Source of the DNA: Heterostelium album PN500
Lineage: Eukaryota; Evosea; Eumycetozoa; Acytosteliales; Acytosteliaceae
Length of the DNA: 64,000 nucleotides
Direction of reading: 5' to 3'
Assembly: GCF_000004825.1 (NCBI RefSeq)
Contig: NW_008805091.1
Location: forward strand, 62,001 to 126,000
The translations under genes were made by a program, and so were the position numbers. The notes below the pieces were generated by a model. That model was not told where the DNA came from. It did not search any database and was given only the letters and a program-made list of their open reading frames with translations. Shown piece after piece: positions 61,212-64,000 of this stretch. Positions within the stretch are counted from its first letter, which is position 1. The number at the start of each line of letters is the position of its first letter.

Positions 61212-63111
61212 CACACCATGTGTCAAATCATCGATGTTTGTTGCGAAATACTATTAAGATTCAGAATAAAATTATATTTTTCGAAAAGATATTTTATTTG
61301 ATCAAACAACCCTGTTTAAAGCAAATCGGAACTCTGATGGTTTAAGATAATTTAGAAAAAAAAAAAACCTTAGGAATAGAATAAAAAAAAAACAAAAAAA
61401 CAAACAAAAATTTTTAGAGTGATTCATCATTTTTTCCTTTTTAGAGTGTAAATCCTCTCTTTTTTTGAGAAAAAAAAAAACTGTCACCACATTTATCGTT
61501 CAAAATGCCATATGTGTTTAAATTGAATCGTTTTTTTGTTGTTGTTGCTTTTGTTGTTGAAGCTTCTATAATTTGAGTTGGATTCCACAAAAACTCCCCA
61601 GGAATTAAGATGACAAAAAAAGAAAGAATTCCTATTAAAAGTGTCAAGAATTGCATTAAGAAAACATCATTGCATATTTAAATATGTTTTGCCTTTCACA
61701 AAAGCTAATACAAAAATCAATCAAAATCACACAAATTTACAAACCCATGCAAATATTAGGGTATGAAATGCCCATTAGTTTTTTTAACAACAATTATTTC
61801 TTTAAAAGCTTTGATGGTATCAAAAAAATCAAAACTAAAAACTCAATAGATAATAATAAAAGCCATTAAAAAAAAAATAATATCTTTGCAAAAAGCAAAA
61901 GATTAATTCAAATATCAAAGGAATTCCTATATTTCCAAACCACCCGAAGTGCACTGGTAATGGGATCTAAGTAATCTCGCTCATTAGTTCACAAACAACA
62001 AATAGAAAAAGATAAATCTTGCAAAGATTTTTGAACAAAATCTTAATTTTATTAAAAACTTTTTAGATTTTTTTTAAAAATATCTACAACATTATAAATT
62101 TTATCTTTTTTAAAGTATTTTGGTATCTGGTGCTGGAACTGTATCATAAATTTATAATAAATAAATATTATAATAAAAATAATATATAATAGATATAACT
62201 AACTTTTATTGTTCTTTGATGAAACAGGCTACTATTAGATATTTATAAACAGTTTATGAAAGATTTTGTGCAGTATGTTTATCAAAAAAAAAAAAAAAAA
62301 AAAAACCAAAAACAAAACAAACATTTGTTGATAAATTCGATGAGGGATCCTTCAAATATCAAATAATAAAAATGGAACTATTCTATTGGTAGATAATGAA
62401 ATACTTTGAAAAATTAAACACAGCTGTTTTTATCTTTTCAACGATCAATGGTTTGTGGTTTATGGGCGTACAATCAAAAACATCGAATTCTATCCATCAC
62501 CAAGTGTGTTGAAGTACTAATCTCTCCAATGAGATAAGCAAAAAAAAATATCCAAACAAAGTAAAAAAAAACAAAAAACAAATATCACCAAATTATCATT
62601 TCACACAGTCAAAATAAACTCTTTTTTAAGTATACAATGAAAATATTGAAGTTTAAACAAACAAACAAACAAATAAATAAATAAAATATATTATATTCTT
62701 TTCGTAACTACTATAACAAATATTAAATTAATATTAAATTTTAGATTTCTCCATGTAATTTTCTTTAAAGTAAAACAATAACGCATCTGATGATGTCGTT
62801 TGTAAAAGAAGTCATCAATGCGAATGTGATTGTGATTCTCAAAAAAAAAACAATTTTGAAAATTTTTTAGATTTTTTTTATTTTGTTTTTTTTTTAAAGT
62901 TAATAGTTATATTACAATATTATTACATTTTTTATGAATAATGTTTTTATCTTTTTACCTTTTCTAAATATTAGTTAGATTAAAAGAAAGAAAAAGTAGT
63001 CTTAGTTGTTGATTTAAAAAAACTTTTTTTTTTTTTTTTTTTTAAAAAAAAAAGTTAACATTTTAAACTACAAAAAAACAACAGATCTCTCTCTATCCAT
63101 TTATACAGAAT
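61212..63111. other. Gene-poor region, 1.9 kb
   Basis: Mostly very AT-rich, with long A or T runs (for example 62285-62304 and about 63026-63052). Short coding-like scraps occur. A minus-strand frame at 61656-61441 begins MQFLTLLIGILSFFVILIPG like a signal peptide but has no family match. A minus-strand scrap near 61910-61985 reads ERDYLDPITSALRVVWKYR. The 62410-62520 fragment is listed separately. No complete gene seen. Confidence 0.5.
62410..62520 (+). pseudogene. Coding-like fragment
   Basis: A + strand frame, open from 62410 to the TAA at 62518-62520, reads CFYLFNDQWFVVYGRTIKN, then IEFYPSPSVLKY. It has natural residue use and is less AT-rich than its flanks. There is no start or clear acceptor. 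It could be a remnant of a gene of the kind found downstream. Family not recognised. Confidence 0.3.
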
Positions 63112-64000
63112 ATGGGTTTATATTATTCTCAACCAGCAGTGGTTGTTGTAAAGATCTGTAACAATCAGTTGAATGTACCGGATTATATTGCGTTGCACAT
63201 ACTAGAGTATCTCAATGATTGTTGTAGGAATCAAACACTCTATAATCCGTTGCGTCTCAGTCTGGTGTGTAGCTATTGGATGATGTATCTGGTGCCAAAG
63301 ATCACTATACACATCACAACGACCTTTGCGGAATGTCGATTCCTCTCACAGTATCCGATCTGTTTGCAACGGCTACACGCTTCACAAGGCAGACAGTGCG
63401 ATGTTAAACAGCTGTTGCTTCCACTCAGGAAGCTGACGCTGATCGACACCACGCTCGATAGTGGCGCCGGAAGCGGTGGAGTTGCCAGCTACTATAGGAT
63501 GCCGCGTTGGATCACCAAAGTACTGTTTTCCAAGAGTGGAAAATCGATGGATGCCGACGGTAATCCGATTGCCGACGGTTGGATCTACTTGGAGTCGCTC
63601 GTTTCTCACTGGCAGCAGTGCAGGTCGCTCACCTTGGTCAACTATTTCAACCAGTTCTCACTGAAGCCGTTCATCGAAGAGCAATTCCATTTCGCTAATC
63701 TACGTATCTATCCGAGTCACCTACTTTTCAAAGCAGCGAAACTATCGATCTATTGCACCAACTTGGAAGTCGACAACTTGGCGGTGCGCTTCCCATACCG
63801 CATGCGTAGTCGCACCAATTTCCAATACTCAATCATGCCGTACCACAAGCAATTTTCGTGTTCTATCAAAAATATTTCAACGATCGATATGCCACTGCCC
63901 ACCTTGGAACGACTTCACCTGCATTGTAATGGAATCTCCGATGATTTACACATTGATGGCCAGTGGCAACTGCCCAAAGTCCAAACGGAATACCTCAAAA
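63112..64000 (+). CDS. F-box-like protein, 3' end outside window
   Basis: An ATG at 63112 opens a frame of at least 296 residues that runs off the right edge. Residues 20-65, with NVPDYIALHILEYLND and LRLSLVCSYWMMYLVPKI, have the spacing and hydrophobic pattern of an F-box, which would bind Skp1 in an SCF ubiquitin ligase. Downstream text has leucine-spaced segments (such as LPTLERLHLHC), suggesting the repeat-based substrate-binding half seen in large dictyostelid F-box families. The coding part is markedly GC-richer than its 5' flank. The exact family is uncertain. Confidence 0.72.
   Translation, partial: MGLYYSQPAVVVVKICNNQLNVPDYIALHILEYLNDCCRNQTLYNPLRLSLVCSYWMMYLVPKITIHITTTFAECRFLSQYPICLQRLHASQGRQCDVKQLLLPLRKLTLIDTTLDSGAGSGGVASYYRMPRWITKVLFSKSGKSMDADGNPIADGWIYLESLVSHWQQCRSLTLVNYFNQFSLKPFIEEQFHFANLRIYPSHLLFKAAKLSIYCTNLEVDNLAVRFPYRMRSRTNFQYSIMPYHKQFSCSIKNISTIDMPLPTLERLHLHCNGISDDLHIDGQWQLPKVQTEYLK

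Noticed and set aside
1-64000. tRNA genes, retroelements, DNA transposons and CRISPR arrays
   Set aside because: I looked for B-box-like GGTTCRA sequences, terminal repeats, reverse-transcriptase or transposase motifs and regular repeat-spacer patterns, and saw none that I could support by eye.

Overview
The window looks like dictyostelid (social amoeba) nuclear DNA. Very AT-rich non-coding stretches carry long A and T runs. Genes have short AT-rich introns with GTAAGT-like donors. Coding regions carry asparagine, glutamine, serine and threonine runs. The gene set fits: dictyostelid-type GATA factors, a CBM49 cellulose-binding domain, PIG-F, Exo70 and PA200. Coding sequence is less AT-biased than I would expect of D. 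discoideum, so another dictyostelid is likely; I make no species call. I see no tRNA, rRNA, CRISPR array or recognisable retroelement. Layout, 1-14.5 kb: farnesyl diphosphate synthase (-, cut by the left edge); a four-MATH protein with USP7-type ubiquitin-like domains but no protease domain (+); a GPI-anchored protein with fibronectin-III-like repeats (+); a decayed fragment; ABHD13 (-); a small two-exon gene with two in-frame TAA codons (+); and a GATA zinc-finger gene (-). Layout, 14.5-30.8 kb: a second GATA gene (-) sits between two unusually long gene-poor stretches of about 4.9 and 9.5 kb. The long one holds a few GC-richer, coding-like islands. Layout, 30.8-47 kb: a very large membrane-anchored alpha-2-macroglobulin-like protein (+), a secreted serine carboxypeptidase (+), a CBM49 protein (-), and a cluster of divergent Ras-like GTPases with CaaX ends (two on -, one on +, plus a broken copy and other remnants). 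Layout, 47-64 kb: exo70 (+), pigF (+), an HTATIP2-like reductase (-), psmE4/PA200 (+), a polytopic membrane protein (-) and an F-box-like protein (+, cut by the right edge). The carboxypeptidase gene is the most striking. Its catalytic histidine can be reached only through an 8-nt micro-exon lying between two introns that are copies of one another. Other points of interest are the USP7-like scaffold lacking a protease, degenerate nucleotide-binding motifs in the GTPase cluster, a macroglobulin with no recognisable thioester motif, and single-base frame breaks at A-rich sites in two otherwise intact large genes. All exon joins were worked out by hand from reading frame, GT/AG signals and family knowledge; none has transcript support here.
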